Origin: UBA4722 sp044221135
Lineage (GTDB): Bacteria; Pseudomonadota; Gammaproteobacteria; DSM-16500
NCBI GenBank assembly: GCA_044221135.1
Contig: JBGAPT010000002.1
Location: 120,962-184,961 of the forward strand
Direction: 5' to 3'
Length of the DNA: 64,000 nt
Below are positions 54,303-64,000 of this stretch, piece after piece; within the stretch, counting starts at the first letter, position 1, and every line of letters begins with the position of its first letter. The position numbers and the translations under genes were made by a program. The notes below the pieces were generated by a model. The model saw only the letters and a list, made by a program, of their open reading frames with translations, was not told the origin of the DNA and made no database searches.

Positions 54303-56158
54303 GGTTCATGCTGGATTTTTTTAAATGCACTAGCAGCAAAGAAATAGCTGCAGGTGTCACGCCAGGGATACGTGATGCCATACCAATAGTAGCGGGGCGA
54401 GCCGCACTCAGTTTATGTCGAACTTCAGTGGATAAACCAACCACGTTAGCATAATCTAATTTAGCCGGTAGTTTCGTTTCTTCATTGCGCAATTGTCGCG
54501 CAATTTCATCTTGTTGGCGGTCAATGTAACCTGCATATTTTATTTGAATCTCTATTTGTTCAGCTATGTTAGGATCATCCACACCTGGGCCTAGTGTATT
54601 AATTGACATAAGACTTGCATAAGATACAGTAGGCCTACGTAGTAACTCTTCTAGACTATATTCGCGTTGCAGTGGCTGCTCTAACACAGCTTCAATTTGA
54701 GTGCCTAAATCAGTGTTAGGACGAACCCAAGTTTCATGCATACGTTTTCGTTCAGTAATAATCGTGCTACGCTTCTTTTCAAATGCGCGCCAACTTGTTT
54801 CATCCACTAAACCTAACTCAAAACCTTTAGGCATTAAACGCAAGTCCGCATTATCTTCTCGCAGTAATAATCGATATTCTGCACGACTCGTGAACATGCG
54901 ATAAGGCTCACTGGTTCCTTGTGTAATTAAATCATCGATTAAAACACCGATATAGGCTTCATCGCGGCGAGGTGTCCAAGGTGCCTTATCGTGTGCTTGT
55001 AATGCCGCATTCATGCCAGCAATTAAGCCTTGAGCTGCTGCTTCTTCATAACCTGTTGTACCATTGATTTGCCCAGCAAAAAATAAACCTGTAATCACCT
55101 TTGTTTCGAGCGAAGGCTTTAAATCGCGTGGATCAAAATAATCGTATTCAATGGCATATCCAGGACGCGTGATATGTGCATTTTCAAAGCCGCGCATCGT
55201 CCGTACAAATTCAATTTGCACTGAATAAGGCAAACTGGTTGAAATACCATTAGGATAAATTTCATGCGTTGTTAATCCTTCGGGCTCTACAAAAATTTGA
55301 TGAGATTCTTTATCAGCGAAACGCACTATTTTATCTTCAATCGAAGGGCAATAACGTGGACCAATGCCTTCGATGACACCCGTATACATAGGCGATTGAG
55401 TTAACCCTGTGCGAATTAAATCATGTGTCTGTCGATTAGTGTGTGTAATATAACAAGGTACTTGGCGTGGATGTTCAGCTGTATTTCCAAAAAACGAAAA
55501 AATGGGTGTAGGCGTATCTCCATCCTGTCTTTCCAACATACTAAAATCAATAGTACGCTGTTTTTAAACGACCTACACGTAATGATAACTCCCGTAATCG
55601 TTGCGATAAATTTTTAGCAGGCGGATCACCTGCACGCCCACCCTCGTAATGATTCAACCCAATATGAATTTTACCCGCAAGAAAAGTACCGGCAGTGAGG
55701 ACTACTGTTCTAGCTTGAAATTTCAAGCCCATTTGCGTCATAACCCCTGTAACATGTTCATTTTCGATGAGAATATCATCTACCGCCTGTTGAAAAATGG
55801 ATAAATTAGGCTGATTTTCAAGAAAATATCGAATGGCTTGTTTATATAAAACTCGATCAGCCTGTGCCCTTGTAGCACGCACCGCAGGACCTTTACTAGC
55901 ATTTAAGACTCTAAATTGAATCCCCGCCTGAGCAATGGCTCGCGCCATGACTCCGCCCAACGCATCGATTTCTTTTTCCTAATGTCCTTTTCCAGGACCG
56001 CCAATAGCCGGATTACATGACATCTGACCCAATGTTTCAATATTATGAGTTAGCAATAAAGTCTTGGCACCCAGACGCGCAGATGCTAAGGCAGCTTCTG
56101 TTCCGGCATGCCCGCCTCCCACGATGATCACATCAAAAAGGTGCTGAAAAGTTGTCAT
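54292..56158 (-). pseudogene. mnmG: tRNA modification enzyme MnmG, frame broken twice
   Basis: FAD protein that works with MnmE on U34 of tRNAs. The start at 56158 gives IIVGGGHAGTEAALASARLG (20 residues) and MSCNPAIGGPGKGH. An in-frame TAG (55981-55979, codon 60) stands where Leu of HLVKE is expected; the frame resumes with KEIDALGGVMARA. Near 55553-55559, after GRLKT, about 23 nt are missing (the GTPPR loop and two extra bases), shifting the frame. The rest, from MLERQDGDTPTPIFSF, is complete to codon 415 of that part, with GVGPRYCPS-like GIGPRYCPSIEDK and LREDNADLRL. All else is well conserved, so the damage is recent or a sequence error. Confidence 0.88.
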
Positions 56159-56424
56159 TATTTGGATAAGCCCATCAAAAAAGTGGCCTATTGTACTCGA
56201 TTTAGACTATCGAGTGCTAGAAATAACGGCTTCTTCAGGCTGTTGATACGATATCAGTATTATTTTTTGCTTCAGCATAATACAGATGGCCATAGAAAGG
56301 TGAGTGAGATTGTACTAGCGTCGAGGTATGTTTTTTTAGGGAACGAGACAGCTGGTAATGATTATGGTAGTGTACTCAGCTCAACGAATTTTCTTTGGAA
56401 TAGCACCGTTTTAGGAGAGAGTGA
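56159..56424. other. Intergenic region between mnmG and dnaA
   Basis: 266 nt between divergent genes, expected to hold the dnaA promoter. I see no DnaA boxes here and no clear sigma-70 promoter. AGGAG at 56413-56417 is the dnaA ribosome site. Confidence 0.4.
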
Positions 56425-57803
56425 GTGGCGACGCTTTGGGAAAAATGTCTGGATTGTTTGCAGGATGAATTTCCATCGCAGCAGTTTAATACGTGGATTA
56501 GACCTCTTCAAGTTGAGTATGCTGATAGCAAGCTCATTTTGCTTGCGCCCAACCGTTTTGTATTGGATTGGATTAATGAACGCTTCTTGGGCAGAATTAC
56601 CGAGCTCGTCGCACAATTTTGTGACACGCCCCCTCCGCCAATGATTTATCTTGAAATTGGCAGCAGCGGAGGAAGTAGCGGGGCTGCTACAACCGCAGTC
56701 AAGCCAGTGTTTGGCAATACAGCCCAAGCCGCACCCTCTGTGCATACGCATAGCAAAACGACCACTGTGGATATTCCAAATCACCAAAGTAATATTAATC
56801 CAAATCACACGTTTGATAATTTCGTGGAAGGCAAATCGAACCAGCTTGCCAAAGCGGCGTCTCTACAAGTCGCTGAAAATCCAGCGGTTGCTTACAACCC
56901 CTTGTTTTTATATGGTGGCGTAGGGCTAGGCAAGACCCACCTTTTGCATGCGATTGGCAATCAAATTATGCGTAATAATCCACACGCAAAAGTGCTGTAT
57001 CTACATTCCGAACGCTTCGTGGCAGACATGGTAAAAGCATTGCAAACCAATGCGATGAATGACTTCAAACGTTATTATCGTACTGTAGATGCATTGCTGA
57101 TTGATGATATCCAATTTTTTGCTGGCAAAGACCGCTCGCAAGAAGAATTTTTTCATACATTTAATGCACTTCTAGAAAGCCAGCAGCAAGTTATTTTGAC
57201 TTGTGATCGCTATCCTAAAGAAATTAATGGCGTTGAAGAACGTTTAAAATCCCGTTTTGGCTGGGGTTTAACAGTTGCAGTTGAACCACCTGAATTGGAA
57301 ACCCGCGTTGCAATTTTGATGAGCAAAGCAGAGCTTGCACATTTGAATTTGCCTTATGAAGTTGCTTTTTTGTTGCGAAACGTATACGCTCCAACGTACG
57401 TGAATTGGAAGGTGCTTTAAAACGTATTATTGCTAATGCACATTTTACCGGTAAACCGATCACACTTGATTTTGTTAAAGATGCTTTACGTGATTTATTG
57501 GCTTTACAAGATAAATTGATTACGATAGAAAATATTCAAAAAACAGTGGCAGAATATTACAAAATAAAAATAGCTGATTTATTATCAAAACGACGCAGCC
57601 GGTCAGTGGCGCGTCCGAGACAAATGGCGATGGCGTTAGCGAAAGAATTAACAAATCATAGTTTGCCAGAAATTGGCGATGCATTTGGCGGTCGCGATCA
57701 TACCACTGTATTACATGCTTGTCGTGTGATTGCGGAGTTCAAGCAATCAAAGCAGGATATAGAAGAAGATTACACAAATTTATTACGGATTTTGACAACG
57801 TAG
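56425..57803 (+). pseudogene. dnaA: Replication initiator DnaA, one-base frameshift
   Basis: Initiator ATPase that binds DnaA boxes and opens oriC. GTG start, 7 nt after AGGAG. Domain I starts LWEKCLDCLQDEFPSQQFNT (20 residues), a low-complexity linker follows, then the AAA+ domain with FLYGGVGLGKTHLLHAIGN and ALLIDDIQFFAGKD. At about 57375 one base is missing from a G pair: restoring it turns the aberrant tail after VAFLL into AKRIRSNVRELEGALKRI and joins the second frame (57405-57803) with domain IV, GGRDHTTVLHACR. Total about 459 residues. dnaA is essential, so sequence error is the likeliest cause. Confidence 0.93.
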
Positions 57804-57812
57804 GATTTTACT

Positions 57813-58921
57813 ATGAAAATGACCATCCAACGCGCAGCACTGCTGAAACCTTTGCAAATAATTAGTGGTGTGGTAGAACGTCGGCAAACGCTGCCTATTT
57901 TAGCTAATGTACTGGTGACGGTGCAGAAAAATCAATTGTCGCTGACTGCAACAGATTTAGAAATTGAGTTGATAGGTACCACGTGCCATTAGAGCAAGTT
58001 GCCGAATCAGGCTCTATTACCGTTGCGGCCAGAAAATTACTTGATATCTGTCGTGCATTGCCTGAAGAAGCCTTGCTACAGTTTACTTCAGAAGGCGATC
58101 ATTTGGCTTTGCGTTCAAGTAAAAGTCGTTTTATGTTAACAACATTACCGGCGGATGAATTTCCAAGCATAGAGAAAGTTTCTTTTACAACCGAATTTAC
58201 ACTAAGCCAAGCTAAATTTAAAAATTTGTTAGGAAAAATTTATTTTGCAATGGGTCAGCAAGATGTGCGTCACTATCTTAATGGTGCGTTAATAGATATT
58301 AACAATGGCACAATGAAATGCATTGCAACAGACGGTCATCGTTTAGCATTTAGTTCTATTAGCGATGTCACGCTGGGCGAAGCAAAAGCACAAGTTATCT
58401 TGCCTCGTAAAAGCGTGCTGGAATTAATGCGGTTATTGGATGTGAATAATGAAAATAATATGACAGTACGCCTAGGAGAAAATCATTTTCGTATTATTTC
58501 ACCGGATTTTATTTTCACTACAAAATTAATTCATGCTCAATATCCAGACTATACCAAGTTAATTCCCCGTAATGTTGAAAATACGGCTACTGCAAGCCGT
58601 GAGGTTTTAAAGCAAGCGCTTACGCGTGCATCTATTCTTTCAAATGAGAAATTTCGCGGCGTGCTACTCTATATAGATCAAGATAAATTGCGTATTGTTG
58701 CAAATAACCCAGAGCAGGAAGAAGCAGAAGAACTCATTCATTTGGATTATAAAGGAAGCGGAGTGGAAATGGGTTTTAATGTCGCTTATTTACTCGATGT
58801 CATTTCAGCAATTGCAGGTGAGCACATTCGTTGGTCTTTTAGTGACGCTAACGGCGGCGTTTTATTTGAGGCTCATGAAAAAGATGATAGCCTGTATGTT
58901 GTTATGCCTATGCTCGTGTAG
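57813..58921 (+). pseudogene. dnaN: DNA polymerase III beta clamp DnaN, one-base frameshift
   Basis: Sliding clamp. ATG at 57813 follows TAGGA. The first 59 codons (IQRAALLKPLQIISGV, RRQTLPILANVLV, LTATDLEIEL) end at a TAG (57990-57992). The second frame from about 57983 carries the rest: RKLLDICRALPE, TLPADEFPSIE, YYLNGA-like HYLNGALIDI, ATDGHRLAF, SNEKFRGVLLYI, NNPEQEEAEE, ending VVMPMLV. One base is missing near 57979, as if a CCC run had lost a C. Restored length about 369 residues. As with dnaA, probable sequence error. Confidence 0.92.
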
Positions 58922-58932
58922 CAAGCCATAGT

Positions 58933-60036
58933 ATGGGATTAAGCCTGCTTGATATTTTAGGGTTTCGCAATCTGGTTTCAGTTAAGCTGCATCCTGTTCC
59001 TGAAGGGTTTAATTTCATTTATGGTAAAAATGGGAGTGGTAAAACAAGTCTTTTAGAAGCAATTTACTACCTTAGCTTAGGCCGCTCATTTCGCAGTTCT
59101 CAGACAGATCGTGTGATCTGCCATTCTTCTAACAAATCATCGGTTTTTGGCCATATTTCAAGCGGGCTTGATCAATATATACCATTAGGTTTGGAACGAC
59201 ACAGAGATGGAAGGATTAAATTTCGCATTAACGGGGAAGAAGCATATTCCATTGCAGAATTAGCCAGTCTACTTCCTGTACAATTAATGGATTCAAATTG
59301 TCATCATTTGCTCGATTCAGGCCCTGCTTTTCGTAGAAAATATCTAGATTTTGGCTTGTTTTATCAAACAAAGGACTTTTTACGAGTGTGGCGTCACTAT
59401 GAACGTGCTTTAAAGCAGCGCAATGCTGCTTTACGTAGCCGTGTATCAAGACAAGAGCTTGCTATTTGGACTCATGAGGTAATAAATAGTGCAACACAGC
59501 TAGATCAATTGCGCTCCAAGTATGTGGAAATGCTTGTTCCCTTTTTAATCAAGATGGTGGCTAAGTTACTACCTGTCTCTGATTTAAAAGTAGCTTATCA
59601 AAAGGGCTGGGAAAAAAGCAGCCAATATGCGGAAATCTTGCTAACAACAATCGATAAAGACTATCACTTAGGCTACACCCAATACGGACCTCATAAGGCA
59701 GATCTTCAGATAATAATCAATGAGATCCCTGCGAAAGATATTTTGTCCAGAGGCCAGCAAAAGCTGTTTGTTTGTGCTATGATACTCGCTCGAGGAACCT
59801 TGCTGCAAAGCCATGCAAATAAGACTCCAATTTACCTGGTTGATGATTTGCCTTCTGAGCTTGATATAGCAAGCCGTTCCAGCCTAGTTGATTTACTTTC
59901 TAAACAAAAGGCTCAAGTTTTTGTGACAGCAACTGAAAAAAAAGTTTGGAGTGATTTTTTAACAAGCATCCCTATGAAAATGTTTCACGTGGAACATGGC
60001 CATATAAGTGAGATGAATGTAAGCGAAGCGGAGTGA
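58933..60036 (+). CDS. recF: DNA replication and repair protein RecF
   Basis: SMC-like ATPase that loads RecA at gaps through RecOR. 367 residues: LLDILGFRNL start, Walker A FIYGKNGSGKTSLLEAIYYL (20 residues), LSLGRSFRSS, YGPHKADLQI, the signature LSRGQQKLFVCAMILA and Walker B YLVDDLPSELD. Lies 11 nt after dnaN and 6 nt before gyrB, the standard order. Intact. Confidence 0.96.
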   Translation: MGLSLLDILGFRNLVSVKLHPVPEGFNFIYGKNGSGKTSLLEAIYYLSLGRSFRSSQTDRVICHSSNKSSVFGHISSGLDQYIPLGLERHRDGRIKFRINGEEAYSIAELASLLPVQLMDSNCHHLLDSGPAFRRKYLDFGLFYQTKDFLRVWRHYERALKQRNAALRSRVSRQELAIWTHEVINSATQLDQLRSKYVEMLVPFLIKMVAKLLPVSDLKVAYQKGWEKSSQYAEILLTTIDKDYHLGYTQYGPHKADLQIIINEIPAKDILSRGQQKLFVCAMILARGTLLQSHANKTPIYLVDDLPSELDIASRSSLVDLLSKQKAQVFVTATEKKVWSDFLTSIPMKMFHVEHGHISEMNVSEAE

Positions 60037-60042
60037 TAAAGA

Positions 60043-62466
60043 GTGAATACAGCAGCTAATTACGACTCAAATAGCATCAAGGTTCTTAAAGGATTGGATG
60101 CAGTACGCAAACGTCCAGGGATGTACATAGGTGATACGGATGATGGTACCGGCTTACATCATATGGTATTTGAGCTAGTAGATAATGCTATAGATGAAGC
60201 ACTTGCAGGTTTTTGTGATACGGTTAATGTAATCATTCACTCAGATGAAACTGTTACTGTTAAAGATAATGGGCGCGGTATTCCTGTCGACCATCATGAG
60301 GAAGAAAACCGTTCAGCTGCTGAAGTGATCATGACTGTACTGCATTCTGGAGGGAAGTTTGATAATGATTCATATAAAATTTCTGGTGGATTGCATGGCG
60401 TGGGTGTTTCTGTTGTTAATGCTTTATCTGAAGAGCTTCATTTAACTGTTCGACTCAATGGTAAGGTACATGAACAATACTACCGCTCTGGTGATCCTGT
60501 TGCGCCATTAGCTATAGTAGGTGAAACGACAGAAAGAGGTACTGAAATTCGCTTTAAGCCAAGTCGAGAAACATTTACTCATATCCATTTTAATTATGAT
60601 GTATTAGCAAGACGATTAAGAGAGTTATCATTTTTAAATTCTGGAATTAAAATCTTCTTATCAGATGAACGTAGCGGAAAAAACGATACATTTCAATATC
60701 ATGGTGGACTTAGAGCGTTTATAGAAGATCTTAATCAAAATAAAACTGCTATTAATTCAAAAATATTTTATTTTACTACGGAAAAAGATCGAGTGATTGT
60801 AGAAGTTGCTATGCAATGGAATGATACTTTCAACGAGCAGTTTTTTTGTTTTACTAATAATATTCCACAAAAAGATGGCGGAACTCATGTAGCAGGTTTT
60901 CGTAGCGCTTTGACCCGAGTATTAAATAATTACCTTGAACAAGAAGGTTATTTAAAAAAAGCGAAAATTAATACGACAGGAGATGATTTTCGAGAAGGAC
61001 TAACAGTTGTTTTATCTGTTAAAATGCCAGACCCAAAATTTTCTTCACAGACTAAAGATAAGTTAGTGTCATCTGAAATAAAAGCAATTGTCGAATCGCT
61101 GATGGCAGAAAAATTGCAAGAATATTTAATGGAATTTCCTCAAGAAACAAAAGCGATTGTGAACAAAGTCCTTGATGCAGCAAGAGCGAGAGAGGCAGCG
61201 CGTAGAGCACGAGATTTAACGCGACGCAAGGGCGCATTAGACATTGCAGGACTGCCAGGGAAGCTTGCTGATTGCCAAGAAGAAGATCCAAGCAAATCAG
61301 AATTATTTATTGTAGAAGGGGAATCTGCAGGTGGCTCTGCTAAACAGGCAAGAGATCGCAAAGCACAAGCTGTTTTGCCGCTCAAAGGTAAAATATTAAA
61401 CGTAGAAAAAGCAAGATTTGATAAAATGTTGTCTTCAGTTGAAGTTGCCACACTCATTACTGTATTAGGCTGTGGTATTGGGCGTGAAGAATATAATCCT
61501 GATAAAACACGCTATCATCGTATCATTATTATGACTGATGCTGATGTCGATGGCTCACATATTCGTACTTTACTGCTTACGTTTTTTTATCGTCAAATGC
61601 CTGAGTTGATTGAGCGTGGTTATATTTATATTGCGCAACCGCCGCTATTTAAACTTAAGAAAGGTAAGCAAGAACAATATATAAAAGACACTGATGCACT
61701 GGATGCTTGTATGGTACAGTCGGCGCTAGATGGTGCACAGTTATATCTGAGCAGTGATACACCGCCGGTATCGGGTGCAGCATTAGAAAGTCTTATACTT
61801 GAATATCAAGCAGTCAGTTCAGTGATTAAGCGGTTGTCAAAGCGTTATCGTTATCCAGAGGCTGTGTTAGAAGTACTTATTCATACTGCGCCAATAGACG
61901 AAGCTAAATTAGCGCAACACGACTTTATGCTTGCAAGAGCTAATGAGATGAATGAAAAATTGAGTGCTTATCATGATGCTGCTATGAGTTATGACGTAGA
62001 GCTTATTGAAGATAAGGGGAAAAATATTTGGTTGCCAAGCGTCAGGATAGGACATCATGGAATGCAGACTAACACGATAATTAATAAAGAATTATTTATT
62101 TCTTCTGAATACCGAAAACTAACGGCAATGGGAAGCAAATTGAAAGATCTATTGCATCCAGGCGCTTTCATACAAAGAGGCGAAAAACAACAATCGGTTA
62201 CCTCCTTTGCACAAGCTGTCACATGGTTATTGGAAGAAGCGAAAAAAGGCCAGTCTATTCAGCGTTACAAAGGATTGGGCGAAATGAATCCAGATCAACT
62301 TCGAGAAACCACAATGAATCCAGAAACACGACGTATGTTACAGGTAAGGGTCGAAGACGCAGTGGCAGCAGATAAAATTTTCACTACACTTATGGGTGAT
62401 CAAGTTGAGCCACGCCGGGCATTTATTGAATCTAATGCCTTAGAAGTGGTTAATTTAGACATATAA
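60043..62466 (+). CDS. gyrB: DNA gyrase subunit B
   Basis: ATPase subunit of gyrase. 807 residues, GTG start after AAAGAG. GHKL ATPase domain: RKRPGMYIGDT, ELVDNAIDEALAG, VKDNGRGIPVD, SGGLHGVGVSVVNALS. Toprim domain: IVEGESAGGSAKQARDRKAQ (20 residues), LPLKGKILNVEKA, IIMTDADVDGSHIRTLLLTF (20 residues). The C-terminal QRYKGLGEMNPDQL is intact. The long insertion in the Toprim region typical of gammaproteobacterial GyrB is present, since the length matches E. coli. Confidence 0.98.
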   Translation: MNTAANYDSNSIKVLKGLDAVRKRPGMYIGDTDDGTGLHHMVFELVDNAIDEALAGFCDTVNVIIHSDETVTVKDNGRGIPVDHHEEENRSAAEVIMTVLHSGGKFDNDSYKISGGLHGVGVSVVNALSEELHLTVRLNGKVHEQYYRSGDPVAPLAIVGETTERGTEIRFKPSRETFTHIHFNYDVLARRLRELSFLNSGIKIFLSDERSGKNDTFQYHGGLRAFIEDLNQNKTAINSKIFYFTTEKDRVIVEVAMQWNDTFNEQFFCFTNNIPQKDGGTHVAGFRSALTRVLNNYLEQEGYLKKAKINTTGDDFREGLTVVLSVKMPDPKFSSQTKDKLVSSEIKAIVESLMAEKLQEYLMEFPQETKAIVNKVLDAARAREAARRARDLTRRKGALDIAGLPGKLADCQEEDPSKSELFIVEGESAGGSAKQARDRKAQAVLPLKGKILNVEKARFDKMLSSVEVATLITVLGCGIGREEYNPDKTRYHRIIIMTDADVDGSHIRTLLLTFFYRQMPELIERGYIYIAQPPLFKLKKGKQEQYIKDTDALDACMVQSALDGAQLYLSSDTPPVSGAALESLILEYQAVSSVIKRLSKRYRYPEAVLEVLIHTAPIDEAKLAQHDFMLARANEMNEKLSAYHDAAMSYDVELIEDKGKNIWLPSVRIGHHGMQTNTIINKELFISSEYRKLTAMGSKLKDLLHPGAFIQRGEKQQSVTSFAQAVTWLLEEAKKGQSIQRYKGLGEMNPDQLRETTMNPETRRMLQVRVEDAVAADKIFTTLMGDQVEPRRAFIESNALEVVNLDI

Positions 62467-62652
62467 AAGCCTTGTTGGTTTACAATATCTTTTTTTTGTT
62501 CATTGTCTTTTAAATGAATGCAATTATCCTATGAGCGTTACATATATTTTCCGTACATTCTCCTCTTTCATGCTATATAATTAAAAAAGCGTATAGGGAT
62601 AAATACTTATCTTCAGGCTGGTTCAATCCACTGAAAGCAAAGGGGCGGTAGG

Positions 62653-64000
62653 ATGGCGGAAATAGACAATTCTTCAACGGAAGAGATCAACGCTGAACAC
62701 ATGAAACTATTAGAACAATTTGCGGCAGCTACGCGTACGAAAGTTCTTGCTAGCCAAGCTGATCTTGATACAAAAGATAAAGTGATGGATGAAATGCTTT
62801 TATGGTGTAAAGAGCAAGGGAATATTGTTGTTTTGAGAAGTGCGACTATTTTATCTTCTGATCCAGCTTCACGCACAGTGCAAAATTGTAAATCTCTTAT
62901 GCTAAGTAAAGGAATACACCCGGCACAAGTTTATGGAGCCACTCAAGCATTTATTGGTCTTGTTTTAGCGACGGGCCATGAAGAAGGTGCTGTAAAAAAA
63001 CAAAAGGGAGAAGCGACTGCTTTATTCAGTGACCAACAACGGCATCTACGTGACTTAGTTTATGAAGCAGTATTGCAAGGCGTGAGTGATATACATATTC
63101 AAGTAAGAGAAACGTATGCCAAAATTCGTATGCGCCAACATGGTGAATTACGCTTATATGCAGAGTGGTCTGAAAAGCTGGGTAGAGAAATTGCGTCAGT
63201 TGCTTTTAATAAAGAAACAGATCATGCAACATCACACTTTAATCCATTAATACCACAAGATGCGTCAATGCCTTTAAAAATACAAGGCAAAGATATTCGT
63301 TTGCGCTTGGCCAGTGTGCCAGCACATGGTGGTTTTGATATGGTGATGCGTATCCTTGCAACAGGTGAGGAGCGATTAAAAACATTGGAAGAGTTGGGAT
63401 ACACTCCTAGCCAAGTTGAAATAATAAAAATGGCAGTCAAGTTGCCATTCGGAGCTATTATTGTTGCAGGTCCTACAGGATCTGGTAAAACGACTACGCT
63501 TGCCAGTTGTATGGATCTATTTGAAATAACGCAAAAACTGTATTCTATTGAAGATCCTGTGGAAAAAGTGGTAGAAGCCGCGACGCAGGTGCCGGTCAAT
63601 ACCGAAAAAGAAGATCGTAGCTTTGCTAGTATGGGACGCGCTGCATTACGTATGGATCCTGATGTGATTATCTTGGGTGAAATGCGTGATGAAGATACAG
63701 CACATGTGATGGTGCGTGCTTCAATAACGGGTCACTTAGTGTTAACAACCCTACATACCAATAGAGCAACTGCGATTATAACGCGATTAGTTGATATGGG
63801 CGTATCTCCTGTTCTCTTGAGTGATAGCAGTGTATTACGCTGTTTGATATGTCAACGCTTGATTCCTGTTATTTGCAAACATTGCGCCATACCATTAAGA
63901 AGTTCTCCTAAACACCAAGCCAGCATTCCAGCTTGGGAAGTTGTATTAGGTGCAGAAACAATTGATGGTGCCTTTGCTCGTGGGGTAGGTTGTGAAAAAT
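62653..64000 (+). CDS. GspE/PilB-family pilus or secretion ATPase, 3' part beyond window
   Basis: 449 codons to the window edge without a stop; ATG after AAAGGGG. An N-terminal region of about 150 residues is followed by SDIHIQVRETYAKIRMR, the N2 domain of GspE-type ATPases, Walker A IIVAGPTGSGKTTTLAS near residue 280, the Asp box IEDPVE, Walker B PDVIILGEMRDEDTA, and the His box TTLHTN. A CxxC-x7-CxxC cluster (CLICQRLIPVICKHC) is the GspE/PilB zinc element. The KIQGKDIRLRLASVPAHGG-type N2 region recalls PilQ of IncI plasmid thin pili more than chromosomal PilB; this is a recollection, not a search. Confidence 0.88.
   Translation, partial: MAEIDNSSTEEINAEHMKLLEQFAAATRTKVLASQADLDTKDKVMDEMLLWCKEQGNIVVLRSATILSSDPASRTVQNCKSLMLSKGIHPAQVYGATQAFIGLVLATGHEEGAVKKQKGEATALFSDQQRHLRDLVYEAVLQGVSDIHIQVRETYAKIRMRQHGELRLYAEWSEKLGREIASVAFNKETDHATSHFNPLIPQDASMPLKIQGKDIRLRLASVPAHGGFDMVMRILATGEERLKTLEELGYTPSQVEIIKMAVKLPFGAIIVAGPTGSGKTTTLASCMDLFEITQKLYSIEDPVEKVVEAATQVPVNTEKEDRSFASMGRAALRMDPDVIILGEMRDEDTAHVMVRASITGHLVLTTLHTNRATAIITRLVDMGVSPVLLSDSSVLRCLICQRLIPVICKHCAIPLRSSPKHQASIPAWEVVLGAETIDGAFARGVGCEK

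Noticed and set aside
56362..56808. 148-codon minus-strand frame over the dnaA start
   Set aside because: Antisense to dnaA domain I and linker; composition is that of a shadow frame.
1..64000. tRNA, rRNA, CRISPR arrays and complete insertion sequences
   Set aside because: I scanned the intergenic gaps by eye and saw no cloverleaf ends, spaced direct repeats or transposase; a covariance-model search could still find small RNAs.

Overview
The window is a gene-dense, AT-rich stretch of a bacterial chromosome around the replication-origin gene cluster (rpmH-rnpA-yidD-yidC-mnmE and mnmG-rsmG-parA / dnaA-dnaN-recF-gyrB). Gene content and protein sequences are those of a gammaproteobacterium: class B aspartate carbamoyltransferase with PyrI, GlyQ/GlyS, UbiE-UbiJ-UbiB, DsbB, GmhB and a QueF of the long E. 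coli type. A SUF system that uses SufU, several proteins of eukaryotic type (UMP synthase halves, cystathionine beta-synthase) and a GspE/PilB-type ATPase resembling IncI-plasmid pilus ATPases suggest a host-associated member of the Legionellales (Coxiella/Rickettsiella-like). That placement is inference; no rRNA or other decisive marker is present.

Layout. 1-3.5 kb: pyrimidine genes, pyrB-pyrI-pyrC leftward and pyrE-pyrF rightward, separated by a 116-nt hairpin. 3.6-14 kb: SseB-domain gene, pckA, yggS, a secreted DUF4015-type glycosidase, and the leftward block glyQ-glyS-gmhB-plsC, then prlC. 14-18.3 kb: carB/carA, so most of de novo UMP synthesis (all but pyrD) is here. 18.6-21.7 kb: secreted FecR-domain protein facing a CHASE2 adenylate cyclase. 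21.7-30.5 kb: tgt, mgtC, grxD and a SUF Fe-S operon under an Rrf2 regulator. 30.6-35.5 kb: a small secreted protein, folB, a fused folK-folP, a secreted beta-propeller protein and folC. 35.5-39.5 kb: a DnaA-box-bearing AT-rich gap (candidate oriC), then rpmH (cut by a run of four N), rnpA, yidD, yidC, mnmE. 39.6-49 kb: a phosphoribosyltransferase, polA, ruvX, dsbB, a reverse transsulfuration pair, small hypotheticals and dacB. 49-56.2 kb: leftward ubiB-ubiJ-ubiE and queF-parA-rsmG-mnmG. 56.4-64 kb: rightward dnaA, dnaN, recF, gyrB, then a pilus/secretion ATPase running off the end.

Points that stand out: a PyrI with a clean internal deletion of about 60 residues; a eukaryotic-type OPRT and OMP decarboxylase as two overlapping genes in the order of the eukaryotic fusion; a candidate origin beside rpmH rather than dnaA; and frame damage confined to mnmG, dnaA and dnaN within about 2.5 kb. 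In dnaA and dnaN the damage looks like single-base losses in short homopolymers, so sequence error is likely. I found no tRNA, rRNA, CRISPR array or complete insertion sequence. I found no convincing novel multi-gene defence or secretion system.
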